Shown here: positions 53,901-64,000 of the stretch, piece by piece | Layout: each line of letters starts with the position of its first letter | Position numbering within the stretch: the stretch's first letter is position 1 | From: Eudorina sp. 2006-703-Eu-15 | Lineage: Eukaryota; Chlorophyta; Chlorophyceae; Chlamydomonadales; Volvocaceae | Length of the DNA: 64,000 bases | Reading direction: 5' to 3' | NCBI GenBank assembly: GCA_003117195.1 | Contig: BDSI01000017.1 | Coordinates: 496,001 to 560,000 of the forward strand | Position numbers and translations under genes: made by a program | Notes under the pieces: generated by a model | Database searches by the model: none | The model's input: the letters and a program-made list of their open reading frames with translations, nothing else | Told to the model about the DNA's origin: nothing

Positions 53901-54627
53901 GGTACGGGCCCCGGCGCCAGAGCTGCGGGTCATGTTGGCAACGGGCCAAGCGGTGGAGGCGCCTTGGGTGGAGGCACGGGTGGCGGCCCTCCGGGCCCAC
54001 ACTTCGCGGGGCCCAGTGCCAACGGCGGCCTCAATGCGCCCCTGCCATCGCTGCACATGATCGACAGTCAGCAGCTGGATATGGTGCTGGCGGAAAACAT
54101 GATTCTGGAGACGAATTCACTCAATACCAACATGTCGTACGGTAGGTCGGCAAGGGCCGGGGTGTACATCTGCCCTCCAGCTCCTGTGGGGATTAGGGTG
54201 GACGTGTGGCCATCACCTAACATGTTTGGGGTTGATGCACTCGCGGTGGTCGGAGCTGATGTCCAGCAATGGCCCGGACATGTCACGATATTCACCTCGT
54301 CACCTGACGACCACCCCTGATGCCACCCCCACAGGCCTGTTCTTACCGCCCGCTATGGCGATGGGAGACGGAGCAGGGCTGCTGCAGGGGACCCAGTCCA
54401 AGGAGCTGCTCAAGCCCACCACCAGCGGTCTGGACACCATGGCCTCCATCGAGCTGGCACTGCCGGGCGTTCGGAAGAACGAGCCACACACGATGGGCCA
54501 GCAGGAGCAGAAGGCCGGGGGCAACGCCGGTGGGGCTGTGCTGTCACACGGCCTGATGGCCGGCGGGTCAACTGGCGTGGGCGTGGGCCTGGGTGCCAAC
54601 CGCACCATGGGTCCGTACGCGCGGTGA
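47956..54627 (+). CDS. CBP60-like (calmodulin-binding protein 60) protein with long Gln-rich extension
   Basis: Thirteen exons: 47956-48015, 48088-48281, 48676-48871, 49064-49186, 49448-49519, 49732-49887, 50120-50294, 50588-50741, 50850-50929, 51093-51274, 51407-53123, 53344-54141, 54335-54627, in phase to 1399 residues. Residues about 75-460 follow the order of the plant CBP60 conserved region: a beta-rich part with IRVELIDPMTGQPV and VLDGNLYD, then VTDSSEAILSGRKPPFRL, then KADIPSVDDPVSKLEHMGKE, then VGEFKMLALR and LSKEKWDEARDHAMRAVVAD. In plants this region binds DNA and the proteins act in calcium/calmodulin-linked transcription. A Cys cluster (C89, C94, C97, C105) sits in the first part. 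Residues about 520-1040 are Gln/Gly/Pro/His/Met-rich. The family call rests on motif order, not on an alignment. No calmodulin-binding helix was identified. Confidence 0.65.
49620..49668. repeat. Repeated acceptor-like motif in a CBP60-like gene intron
   Basis: tttctctttgctgcagtgc occurs twice (49620-49638, 49650-49668), each a good splice acceptor by itself. My model uses a later acceptor (49731), so alternative splicing is possible. Confidence 0.6.
52030..52350 (+). repeat. Imperfect octapeptide-like coding repeats in the CBP60-like protein
   Basis: Residues about 672-778 repeat variants of G-H-x-S-L-Q-G-N/H, such as QPNSSLQGIPS, QPNSSLQGNPS, GHHSLQGN and GHSSLQGH. The underlying DNA is imperfectly repeated (ccaactccagtctgcaggg occurs twice). 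Repeat expansion within an exon is likely. Confidence 0.8.
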
Positions 54628-55463
54628 GGAGACCGGACGAGAGCGAGCGTGAAGTTGGGCAGGTGACAAGTTGGGCACGTAAGGACGAAGACATGTGGAG
54701 CTCGTCGACTTGGGTTATGTATTTGACTCCGGGTCCTCAACGACTTGTTGAGCGACCGCGACTGACCGCGAACCCGAAGCCCTGCTTACCAGAACTAATT
54801 CTGCATACGTTTGTCTCTCCACGTTGTCAATTATTGCCCCACGTTGCTTAATATTGCTTGTTGCACGCGGATGAGCCGCCGCCTGGGATGTTTCGTATGA
54901 AACGTGGCTGCGCACGGCGGTGTTGGATCTTGTGTATATTCTTGGACCACCAGTTGAACCATGCCGCGTGCTCTGTGGCTTTAAGGCCATCATGTGCCCC
55001 GCCACATTGACCAACGGCAAGCATGCGATCCGCTATTGGGTTGCGGGAGTGAGGGTGCATGTTGATTGCGAGTTACCTAGGACGGAGCACACATACGGTG
55101 TACTACGACTGAGAAGGGTTCCTAGGGATGAAGCGACATCCTACCTGCATTGACTGGATGTTGTGTTGCATAACGACGACGCGGGTGAGCAAATGCATGC
55201 TGTGTGATAAAAGTTTGAATTGCTGTATTGGTGGCAAGGTGCGATGGTGGCCATCGTGTGCTTGCTGATGTTGACAGCTCTGGGGTATAGCCTGGCGCAA
55301 CTGTGGAGTTTCAGCATGGCGACGCGCTCGGAAGGATGGCCGATAGATGACGGGTTGGCTTTTCAGCCCAATTAGACACCGGGTGAATCCGGACCTAGAC
55401 GCCGATGGATGGATAGGAGCACATCGGACAATCATATTGATTCTGGGCATACAGTATTGGAGC
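54628..55463. other. Convergent intergenic region after the CBP60-like gene
   Basis: 3' flanks of two convergent genes. TGTAA in + orientation at 55496-55500, just beyond this interval, could serve the CBP60-like transcript. No gene seen. Confidence 0.45.
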
Positions 55464-55468
55464 TTACA
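55464..55468 (-). terminator. Candidate TGTAA polyadenylation signal for the 82-residue protein gene
   Basis: TGTAA on the minus strand about 310 bases past the stop codon. Motif evidence only. Confidence 0.4.
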
Positions 55469-55778
55469 ATGCTCGTAATAATACCACAACGACCATGTAA
55501 TGAGTTGGTCGTACCGTCCAGGATGTACAGCGTGGCCTATGCAGTGCGCCATTCAGCAAATTCCCCTGGAAGCGCAACGCGGACAATGCGGGGCATTGCA
55601 CGTATCCGTCGCGCTGCCGTACGCCCGCATGCGCTAAGGCTCGCCTACCAGCTGACCATTCGGTCCATCCACCCCCCGCAGATTACATGCGTACTACGTA
55701 ACCAGACTAAACCCGTAGCAGCCGGATATCCGCCTCTGCAAGCACCGACAATGTACTGCAGACCGATGCCCAGAGTCC

Positions 55779-56253
55779 TCATTTAGTCTCCTCCTTCTTG
55801 CCACCACCGGCGACCAGCCAGTAAACACCTGGGGGATGGGGGTCAATAACCGCAGGAACGTCTGTATCACAGAGGAGAGGACTGTGAAGCACGTCACCCG
55901 CTTACCCGTGTAGGCGGCCACCGTCCACCATGCCAGCTGATGCTTCTTCCAGACGTCGGGGTTGGCGGGGGCATCCCACCAGTTCACGCGATGAACGCCA
56001 TCATCCTCTGCACGTACACGCGTGGGCCAGCCATGCGTTGCCGTTCGGAGTGCTTGGGTAATAATTCCAATAGATCTAAATTGTTACCAATGAGCGACAA
56101 GTAGGTTTCGGAAACTGTGATGGTCACGGTTTACGTCGTGCAGTATCTGTCCTCACCGCCGCCAGCCATGCCTCGTGTCTGCTGCATCTGGCTTGGTGTC
56201 CTCAGCGGCCGGCCAGCCGTGGCCATGAGCATCCGTCCGCGTGCGCCCAACAT
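55779..56253 (-). CDS. Putative mitochondrial single-pass membrane protein, 82 residues
   Basis: Exons 56157-56253, 55906-56007 and 55779-55828 join in phase at consensus donors and acceptors. An acceptor (ctgttcttag) upstream of the start suggests a further 5' UTR intron. Residues 1-30 are rich in Arg, Met, Ala and Thr with no acids (MLGARGRMLMATAGRPLRTP), like a mitochondrial presequence. The mature part reads EDDGVHRVNWWDAPANP, then DVWKKHQLAW, one hydrophobic span WWTVAAYTGVYWLVAG, and a charged tail GKKEETK. Size, presequence and single span resemble small accessory subunits of respiratory complexes, but I cannot name the family. It is transcribed divergently from PSB28 with 219 bases between the starts. 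Confidence 0.75.
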
Positions 56254-56472
56254 TTTCCGGAAGAAGCAGCACCGGCGCTGTACCTAAGAACAGCTATGAT
56301 CTTAACCTGTAAAACTCCTTCGCTACCGAAAAATTCGTAATGTTCTGCCAGACTTCAGACAACCTGACCGAACTCCAGGGTCGGACGACCCGTACTCAAG
56401 TTTCGCATGCAATGACGAAAAGCATATTGCTTCTCAGTGATTGTGCTTGTTGTTTGTTGCCAATCAAGAGAA
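56254..56472. promoter_or_regulatory. Compact shared upstream region of the 82-residue gene (-) and PSB28 (+)
   Basis: Only 219 bases separate the two start codons, including a probable 5' UTR intron for the minus gene. Both promoters must overlap or lie in each other's 5' regions. No TATA motif is evident. Confidence 0.5.
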
Positions 56473-57237
56473 ATGATGGCTCTTCGTCAGGCTCCGTGCG
56501 TTCGCGGTCAGTCGCGTGCGTCCTTGCAGATAGCATAGGGCAGGTTGAGATCATTTATTATCTTGATGTTCCCGTGAGGAAAAAGTGCTTAACCAAATGC
56601 GCTGAAAGCTGGCAGCCAACCACATCGCAAACTTACAAGAGACTATCCTTTTGCGCAGGCACACGGCCGTTCCAGGCCGCTGCCCCGCGTCCAGTTCGCA
56701 TGGTTACGTGCGATGCGGCAGCTCTGCAGTTCATCAAGGGTGTAAACGAGCCGACCATCCCTGAGGTCCGCCTGACCCGCTCGCGGACTGGTGCGAATGG
56801 GACCGCAACGTTCGTTTTTGAGAATCCCAGCATTTTCCAGGTATGGGGGATGCGATTGTGCCGTTGTGCGTCATTTGTCGACTCTGCAAGCTTGTGGTCC
56901 TTGTCGACCGTTCTCGCCTTTCGACACGCGTCGCCGTTAATTATCGTCAACTTATCTCGCAGCCTTCGTATATTTCTTGAATCCTGGCATGCTGCTGTGT
57001 ACACGGGGACCCCATGGACAGGCGTCCGGCGAGCTGGGCGATATCACTGGGTTATTCATGGTCGACGACGAGGGCACGCTCAGCACCACGGACGTGAAGG
57101 CTAAGTTTATTAACGGCAAGCCGCAGGCGATCGAGGCGAAGTTCCAGATGCGCAGCCAGTTTGAATGGGACCGGTTCATGCGCTTCATGGACCGGTACGC
57201 GGAGGACAATGGTCTGGGCTTCGAGAAGAACAAATAG
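56473..57237 (+). CDS. PSB28: Photosystem II assembly factor Psb28, plastid-targeted precursor
   Basis: Psb28 binds the cytoplasmic/stromal face of CP47-containing photosystem II assembly intermediates. Exons 56473-56506, 56659-56840 and 57022-57237 join in phase to 143 residues. The transit peptide starts [12 protein letters not shown] and continues [17 protein letters not shown]. The mature protein shows the family sequence [20 protein letters not shown], then [48 protein letters not shown] and the end [19 protein letters not shown]. Length and motif order match cyanobacterial Psb28 plus a presequence. The first ATG (56473) is followed at once by a second (56476), either of which could start. 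Confidence 0.93.
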
Positions 57238-57792
57238 ACGCTCCACACTTGTGTAGCCGGCGGTTTGGAACCCAGCGCAGCAGCCAGCGTTTGTGTCCTG
57301 GTTCACATGCCAGGCATGGGACGCCAGAACTGAACACTCAGTGCAGGACGCGCGAGCAAGGGTCGGAAACGCAGATTCAGGGTTTGACGACTGGAGGATT
57401 TGCCTTGGAGATCACCCTTCCGCAGCTTGTTGTGAAGGCCAGGTTTTATTTCCCTCGGCACGACGAGGGGACGATGTTTGTTGGCAGCATTTTTCCTTTG
57501 CTGCAATTAGTGGTGTGAGGGCGGAATATCGGAGCTTGGCATCCATTGGCCAGGTTGAGGGCTCTTGCAGAGGCGCAGAGGAGCAACCCGATGCAAGTGC
57601 ATGTTCGGTGCGCGTGCACTAGACGGCGGGGCACTTCTTTCTGCGCGTTTAATTCATTTATGCCGTATGCCTTCCGGATGCTGGGATGCTGCATTCTTGT
57701 CTGTTCTTGGTTCAGGGTAAGACGCAAAGCCTGCTCGGACTTCCGGATCGGCGCATATTGATGCGCCACTGACCCACGGGTCATTAACTATG

Positions 57793-57797
57793 TGTAA
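57793..57797 (+). terminator. Candidate TGTAA polyadenylation signal for PSB28
   Basis: TGTAA about 555 bases after the PSB28 stop, in an AT-richer stretch. Motif evidence only. Confidence 0.45.
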
Positions 57798-57855
57798 CGT
57801 ATGACCACCTACAAGTGGTTGTGGAGTAAATGTTGAGTACCGGAATTTTCCTTGA

Positions 57856-57860
57856 TTACA
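57856..57860 (-). terminator. Candidate TGTAA polyadenylation signal for the BRCT gene
   Basis: TGTAA on the minus strand about 70 bases past the stop codon. It faces the PSB28 signal about 60 bases away. Confidence 0.45.
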
Positions 57861-57929
57861 TGTCTCATCCTCGCGAAGTAGCCGTGTTGCGCACCGTCCC
57901 ACCAGTCCTCAGCAGTCCATCTTCCGAGC

Positions 57930-60900
57930 TCACCCCATCAGGTGCAACTCGTAGACCGCAAGGGAAACAGAGTGGGAGCAACGGCGCAGCCCGCACAGCG
58001 TTAGCTTCCGACCCAGCAGGTCCGACCTCCGCACGGTCCCCAGCGTTTGCCAGGCGACCTGTAGCTCGCGCCGCAATGCAGCGTGGCTGGCCATGGCCGC
58101 CGCTACATCCGCCGGGGACATGGGTTCTTGGTAGTACCGGTGCACGGCGAGCAGGAGGTTCCGAACCGTTATTCCACGTCCACCAACAACAACGGACCCG
58201 ACGCAGCAGCCGACAGCGCCCTTGCCGTTCGAGGCGCTGATCGAGGGCTGCTGTGTCCCGCCGCGTTGCGGCAGGGTGACGGCATCGTGGCCGAGAATGC
58301 CGTGCTGGTCGCGAGGAAGGAGCAGCGTCAGCCGCGGGCCCTGCAGGGGCGGCGCGGATGTGGAGAGGCGGGGTCGGGGATGGGATGTAACCGCCGGCGG
58401 AATGGCACACAGACGCTTTGTACTGCTTCCGGCTACAACAGCAGGCTGCTTGCAAACTTGTGCATTTGGAGGCCCTCCCTGGATGGAAGCGGCCGGGTAA
58501 CGTACACGGGATACGGCCTGACTACCCCATGCACACATGTCCGCAGGGCCCCAGCCAGGCTCGCTGCGCCCTACGCAGCAGTCCCCTTCACCCACCGCAT
58601 AACGGCCACTTACATTGAAGACCACGGTGTCCAGGTCGTGAGGCGCAACCGGCGTGGGCTCACCCCGGCGGCCCACCCCGCTCGATGATCCGGGCCCTCC
58701 ACACTCCGTGTTGGCGACCTGGCTGGCCGGACGACCGAACAGGGCCCCGAAGTCCGGCCCTCCAGCCTCGCCTCCCTCCTCGTCGCCACAAGCGGCGCTG
58801 AGGTCCTCGTCGTCGTCCTCGTCGTCAAAGGCGCCGGGTGCAGCGCTGATCACCTGGGCGCGCTCCGGCGGCTCGGTGACCGCCCAGGACAGGTTCTCCA
58901 GAAGCGCCAGTGGGGCGGTGTGCTGCAGGCCCACCGGGTGGTCACCTGGCAAACCCAGACCTGCGAGCACCGCGGCACGTGGGGCACAGCGCGATGTACT
59001 GTGTCGGAGGGGACAGCAGCTGGGCGGGTGCGAGTGGGCGGCGGAGGAAAGGGATCGCAGGATCAAGTGGCGCACAGCAGCCGTAATGCACTCTCCCGGG
59101 GTCACAGTATCCGCAATCGAGCAAGGTGCAAGCTGCCTGGTCCAAAACAGCTGCCAGTCTGCGGCCGGGCCACGCCTGCTTGCGTGCGTGCGTCCTCGAC
59201 GCCGGTTATGCGGTCACACATCTTCGGAGGCAACATCGTCCACGCATCCCGTCCTCCGCCGCAACACACGCAAACTGGTATGCTCAGTCTTCCTATAACG
59301 CAACACACACGCAGTCCGTGTCTCTGCTTCCCCGCGGCGCACCGTGCATGCGTGTGCCTGCCGCCGTCTCCGCGGCCTTGAGATCGAGCAGGAACTTCCG
59401 ACGCGCCTCCCGGCTGGGCCAGGGGTCCTCTTCTGCCGCAGCCGCCACAGCGCCCAGCGCCCCGGACACCGGCACATCCCCCGGCTGACCTCTCCTCCCG
59501 CCAGGCGACCGGCAGCCGGCCAGTGCCGCGTACTGGTCGCCTGCGCGCCCTGCACCTTCAGGGTTCACGCGCCCCAAGCCGCCGCCAACCCCGTCCCGCG
59601 CCTCCGTGGGATGTTCGCCCACCAGGCGCTGCAGCACATGCAGGATGCCCCGGGAGATGCACACCATGTCGGAGGGGCCGGCCTCCCCGCCCCCGGCTGG
59701 TGCGGTCCCCACCCCCGAGCCGCTGTCCGCCGCCCGGGTCGTCTGCTCCGGGGCCGAATCGCCGGCCAGCCTGCGTGCAGCCGTCAGGCCCCGGGAGGTC
59801 AGGCACGCGGCGACTTAGCTGAAGCCAGGAGAGGACGGCTCGGGAGGTCGGCGGCAACGTAGGCCGGGGCATGCTGGCGGTAAATCGGACGCCAAGCCCC
59901 ACTACTCGACGAGCGGGCCGTGTGGGGCTTGGGCACGTCGGGGCCGCTTGCGGTTCGATGGCTGGATAAGCAGCAGCAGAGCACTGAAGCCGGCGTTGCT
60001 GTTGGCAACCCGCAAGAGGCAGTCGGCGACGCGTCAGTGCAAGTGCGGCGCCCCCCGGGGCCCCACAAGCCGGCCTCGTGCCGCACCTGGACAGCGAGCG
60101 GGGCGACAGCAGGTGGGCCCCCCACGCCAGCCAGCGGCTCGCCCGGGAGTGGTCACACACCACCACCGTGGCCCCACAGCCCAGGTGGCTGGAGGCGCTG
60201 ATGGAGCCGCCCAGGGCCTCCACGGCAATGGCGCAGCTGTGGGGAGGGCCGGAACATGGAGGGTGGCGACAGCAAACTCATGCGGACATCAGGGAACAAT
60301 TGGACCGCTGTGGGTAAGGCAAACACTCGAGGCTGATCCGTACGCGTCCCATCCCAGGTCCCCACGTGCAGCTTGTTGGCGCGCTGCCGCCGGACGCGGT
60401 TTTGCTGCGTTCGAGGCCGTGATGCCAATCAGGGCGTCACCCCGGTGCGCCTGTGCACTCGCTCGAGGCGGTTTTCCCTGCTTCTGCTGCCACTGACCGT
60501 ATCGTAACCCGTAGCCGGCAACCGCCGCGCCTCGTGATTCAAGCTGGTATTACCCCAACCCCAACCTGCAGCCGGCACCCCCCGCACTCACTCATCCGCT
60601 AGCTTGCGGTCCAAGCAGCGGTCTATGATGACCACCGAGCCGTCCAGCAGCCCAGCGCCCGCACTGGCGGAGCTGTCCCGCCGACCGCCACTGACCCGCG
60701 GGTCGCCTGCCAGCTGCCCCTCCTGCCGCCACACCGGCTGCGGTGGGCCCTGCTGCACCACCGGCGGCTGCGAAGCCCGCGGCCGCGCCAAACGACCGGA
60801 CGCGCAGTAATGCCCCGGGCCGCTGCTGGACCGCCTGCCGGTATGGGTGTGGGGGCTCTTTGGGTCCGCAGCTTCAGCAGCATGTGGATGTGGGTCCGGA

Positions 60901-63900
60901 TTGGGACATGGGCGGGGATCGTCCATGTCATCCAACCCGAGGGAGCCCAGGGCCGCTGTGGCCTCAGCCAACGAAGGCGCCGCGCCGCGAGTGTCACTGG
61001 CGCACGCGAGCGGTGCGACCACCGTCGGCGAGGGCGACTGCGGCTGTGCCTGCGAGTCGGGCGGAAGCGGCTGCGCCGCCGCCGCCTCCACGTCGTCTCT
61101 GATGATGCGGCGGGAGGGCCCCTCCGCAACCACACCCTCGCCGTCGGCGGCGCTCACCGACCGTCGCCGCAGCCGCAGCCGCAATCGCTGCGGCCCGGCC
61201 GGCGCTGCAACACCAGCGGCTGCGACAGCGCCGCACCGCTCCCCACATCCGGGATCCGTCCCCGGGTCCCCGCCACTGTGCTTGCCGGAACCCGGTCCCA
61301 TTCCCCTGCAGTCGCCGCCGCCGCCGCTGCCGCGGCCGCAGTCTGCCCCTGCCGAGGTCCCTCTCGGCTCCGCTTGGGGCCGTCCTCCGCCGGCTATCGC
61401 ACCCGGCATCAGCCCCACCGCGGCCCTCCCTGCAGCCACCAGAGCCTCCACATCCAGCGGCTCATCGTCGCTGTCACCTCCGTCCAGCCATGGCCCGGGG
61501 GTCACCGGCATGGGGTCCTCCGCCGGGCTGGGGGCTGTAGCAGCCCCACGGCAGCCGCCCTGGACCTGCCCGCCCGCCCGCGACTGCGGCTGCGGCTGCT
61601 GGTCGGGCGAGCGTGCCGCCGCCCAGGGCATCTGCGACCTGCGCGCCAGGATGTCCTCCCGCTTCAGGATGCAGGGCGCCAGCGGGTGCGCAGCCAGGGC
61701 GCCGGCTCCGCCGCCGGTTGGCGGTTGCGAGCCCGGCAGCATGGACCCCTGACTGGGCGGACAGCCCTGCCCGTGCGCCCGGAGGTCCTGGCTGAGCTGA
61801 GGTCCGGTCCCCCGCAGGAGCGCCAGCAGGTCGAGGCCGCTGCTCTGACTGGGCCGCGGGGCCTGGCTCGCCGGCTGGGGCTGGCAATGGCCCTGGCTGG
61901 GGCGGCCGTGGCTCTGCCGACCGGTTGGAGGGTGTGCTGCGGCTGCCGCCGTGGCCATCGTGGGAGCAGTACCAATGGCAGCAGTAGCAGCAGCAGCAGC
62001 AGCAGCAGCAACCGGTGGTGGTGGTGGTGGTGAGGGTGTGTAGCGGTGGGGCTGGAAGGTGAAGGAGGTCGTCGTCGTCGTTGTTGTGGTCGTCGTCACG
62101 ACACCGGGAGGTGGCGCCGGCTGGCCGGGCTCCTCCTTGAAGCGCATCTGCGCCGCACCGGGGGCTCCGACGCCGTTTGGTCCTGGCGATTGCCCAGGGG
62201 TGGAGCCGCCGCCCGGCTGCAGGGTGACGGGGTCTGCAGCGGCCACCGCCATGGGTGCCGCAGCCCAGGAGGATCCCCGGGGGGACCAGGCAGGGTCTTC
62301 CGCTTTGACCTGGGGATGCTGCGCCAGGGTCGGGGCCGCTGCCGCTGTCGCCGCCAAGGGCGTCGGACCCCGCATAGCGATGGGCGTCAGGCGCTTGGGC
62401 TCCCGCCGCTTGCGCCTGCCCTGGGCGGAGTTCAGCGTGGGTGTTCGGGACGCCATCTTGCGGGCGGCGGGCTTGGAGCCGCCGCCGCCGCCACCCCCAC
62501 CACCGCCGCTCCTGCTGCTGCTGCCGCCGTCATCCTCTTTGTCGACGGTCCTGCCGGCACTGCTGCCGCTGCACCCCAGCCGGCCGCGTCCGCCGGCGCC
62601 AAAGCTGAAATCCGACGCAGCCGGCGCGGGCGTGCTGAACCCGCCCACAGCCAGGCCGTCACCGTCACCGTCACACCGCTGAAACGACGGCGAGGAGGCC
62701 CCGGGACCGAGCCCTGCCACGTCCGCCAGGCTGAGCTCCTCGACCACCGAAGCCGCTGCATCGCCAGGAGTCACCACCGCCGGATCCCGGTACCGGCGAC
62801 CCAGCCCCTCCGGCCCTGGCGTGCCAGCACCAGCGACCTCGCCGCATGCGCGGGTGTTGCTGGCTGTGGGAGTGACGGGCCCGTCCAGCTGCGACATCGC
62901 GGGCGGGTGGAAGCGCCCCAGCAGGGCCACAGGGCGCAGGTCCGGGCTGGGGCCCTGGCCGGGGCTGGGAGGACACGTGCTCTCGCTGTCGGGCGGCGCA
63001 GTGCTGCTCCCCCCCTCGGCCCCACCGGGACCGAAACGGGGGTCCTCTTGGAGCGACGTCAGCGGTGTGGCGGCTGCGGCCGCTGGTCCCTCCGCGGGTG
63101 CTGCGGCGGCGGACACCCGGACACGGGCGACATCCGGCTGCAGCACCTCGCAGTAAGACGTAGCGCCGGCTGCGGCTGCGGCTGCGGCCGGGCTCTGTTC
63201 CTGGTTCTTGATCGGTTGCGCGCAGCTGGGCAGGTTGGGAGCTGCTGCGGTGCCCCGCTGCTCAACACTGGGCGAGCACTTTTCCCCGTTGCCCCACAGG
63301 GACACGGGCCTTGGCGCAGCCCTCCCCAGCCTGAAGACTGGCGGGCTGTCGTCGCACCCCGAGGACGCCTCGTCCGGGCGTTCCCAGTCCATGAGGGTAC
63401 CATCATCGGCCAGCAGGAGGTCCTGGGTGGCCTCACCAGCGCGGTGGGATGTCCGGCCGGGGCTCTGAGGACCGCCACCACCGCCACCACCACCAGCAGG
63501 GCAGTCCTCCACCACCCGGGGCTCGACCCCGGCTGAGGCGCCCACGCAGTGGGCCCCGTCGTGCAGCGGCGCCGGCCCCGGCTCCTCGTCGTGCTGCCGG
63601 CTGAGCTTCTGCTGCTGCATCAGCCGCAGCAGCTCGGTGAAGCTCATCTCATCGGCACCGGCGCCCGCAGTCCCGCAGCCCTCCGCGTCCTGACGGTGGC
63701 GGTCGTCCGGTGCGTGTGCAGACCCGGCAGCTGCGGCCACCCCGGAAGCCGCCCCAGGTAGACCCGAGCCGGGGCCCCGCGGGTCCTCAGTCCCGCCAGC
63801 ACACCGCGACAGCCCCTCGCCGCTGCTACCGGTGGCGCCGCCCCGGCGGGATGCGCGCGGCGGCTCCGCCCCCTCATCGTCCAGCCCCTCCAGCCCCACC

Positions 63901-64000
63901 GCTGCGGCCCAGCCGGGCTCCGGCGCCCCCCACGGCCACCTCGTTGCGCCCCCCGCACCGCCTGCCCAGCTGCCGTCCGCCCGGGCAGCCGCCTGCTGAC
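57930..64000 (-). CDS. Large low-complexity protein with a BRCT-like domain (5' truncated by window edge)
   Basis: Exons 60592->64000 (open through the right edge), 60087-60236, 59343-59770, 58614-58960 and 57930-58250 join in phase; about 1550 residues lie in the window. The first exon encodes over 1100 residues rich in Gly, Ala, Pro and Ser, probably disordered. It contains a helix-like MSFTELLRLMQQQKLSRQ, a basic QGRRKRREPKRL (possible NLS) and Ser/Gly tracts. Across the first junction lies a BRCT-like unit: LLDGSVVIIDRCLD, AVEALGGSISASSHLGCGAT, VVVCDHSRASRWLAWGA, LLSPRSLS. BRCT domains are typical of DNA-damage and checkpoint proteins. An acidic stretch (DDEDDDEDLS) and a C-terminal folded-looking unit (GITVRNLLLAVHRYYQ ... 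RRSDLLGRKLTLCGL ... VYELHLMG) follow. I cannot name the ortholog. Confidence 0.65.

Larger units (their letters stand above)
57238..57929. other. Convergent 3' flanks of PSB28 and the BRCT gene
   Basis: Mostly the PSB28 3' UTR (to about 57.8 kb) and a short 3' UTR of the minus-strand gene. No additional gene. Confidence 0.55.

Noticed and set aside
56340..56658. Extended N-terminus for PSB28 by reading straight through from 56340
   Set aside because: A better model starts at 56473, uses the donor at 56507 and joins in phase to a typical transit peptide; the read-through sequence does not look like a presequence.
62046..63536. 496-residue + strand open frame
   Set aside because: It is the antisense shadow of the long Gly/Ala/Pro-rich first exon of the BRCT gene; GC-rich codons leave several frames open.

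Overview
This window is nuclear DNA of a eukaryote, most likely a green alga of the Chlamydomonas/Volvox group. The genes are GC-rich, split into many short exons by small GT-AG introns, and rich in Ala/Gly/Gln/Pro low-complexity tracts. TGTAA-type polyadenylation motifs lie downstream of several genes. The content is plant-like: nuclear-encoded plastid Psb28, an organellar DNA gyrase B, and a CBP60-like protein. The exon models were assembled by hand from reading frame, GT/AG sites, splice-phase continuity and remembered family consensus; no alignment or transcript data were used.

Layout. 1-0.15 kb: last exon of a + strand gene. 0.15-4.0 kb: no supported gene, but one perfect hairpin. 4.75-12.1 kb (-): 15-exon GYRB. 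12.6-14.75 kb (+): CREG-family secreted protein. 17.7-18.7 kb (+): methyltransferase of the METTL13/EEF1AKMT4 type. 20.2-30.4 kb (-): SMC5 copy A. 30.8-32.2 kb (+): histidine-phosphatase (phosphoglycerate mutase-like) protein. 33.56-34.1 kb: a patch of palindromic repeats of the kind found in volvocine organelle intergenic DNA. 35.2-47.4 kb (-): SMC5 copy B. 48.0-54.6 kb (+): 1399-residue CBP60-like protein with a large Gln-rich extension. 55.8-56.25 kb (-): 82-residue putative mitochondrial membrane protein. 56.5-57.2 kb (+): PSB28. 57.9-64.0 kb (-): large low-complexity protein with a BRCT-like domain, running off the right edge.

The most striking point is two complete, diverged SMC5 genes in the same orientation about 5 kb apart. 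They share several exactly equal exon lengths around the ATPase motifs but differ in coiled-coil exons, insertions and motif residues. A second organising feature is four head-to-head gene pairs (GYRB/CREG, SMC5A/phosphatase, SMC5B/CBP60-like, mitochondrial small protein/PSB28), each with a start-to-start gap of about 220-535 bp.
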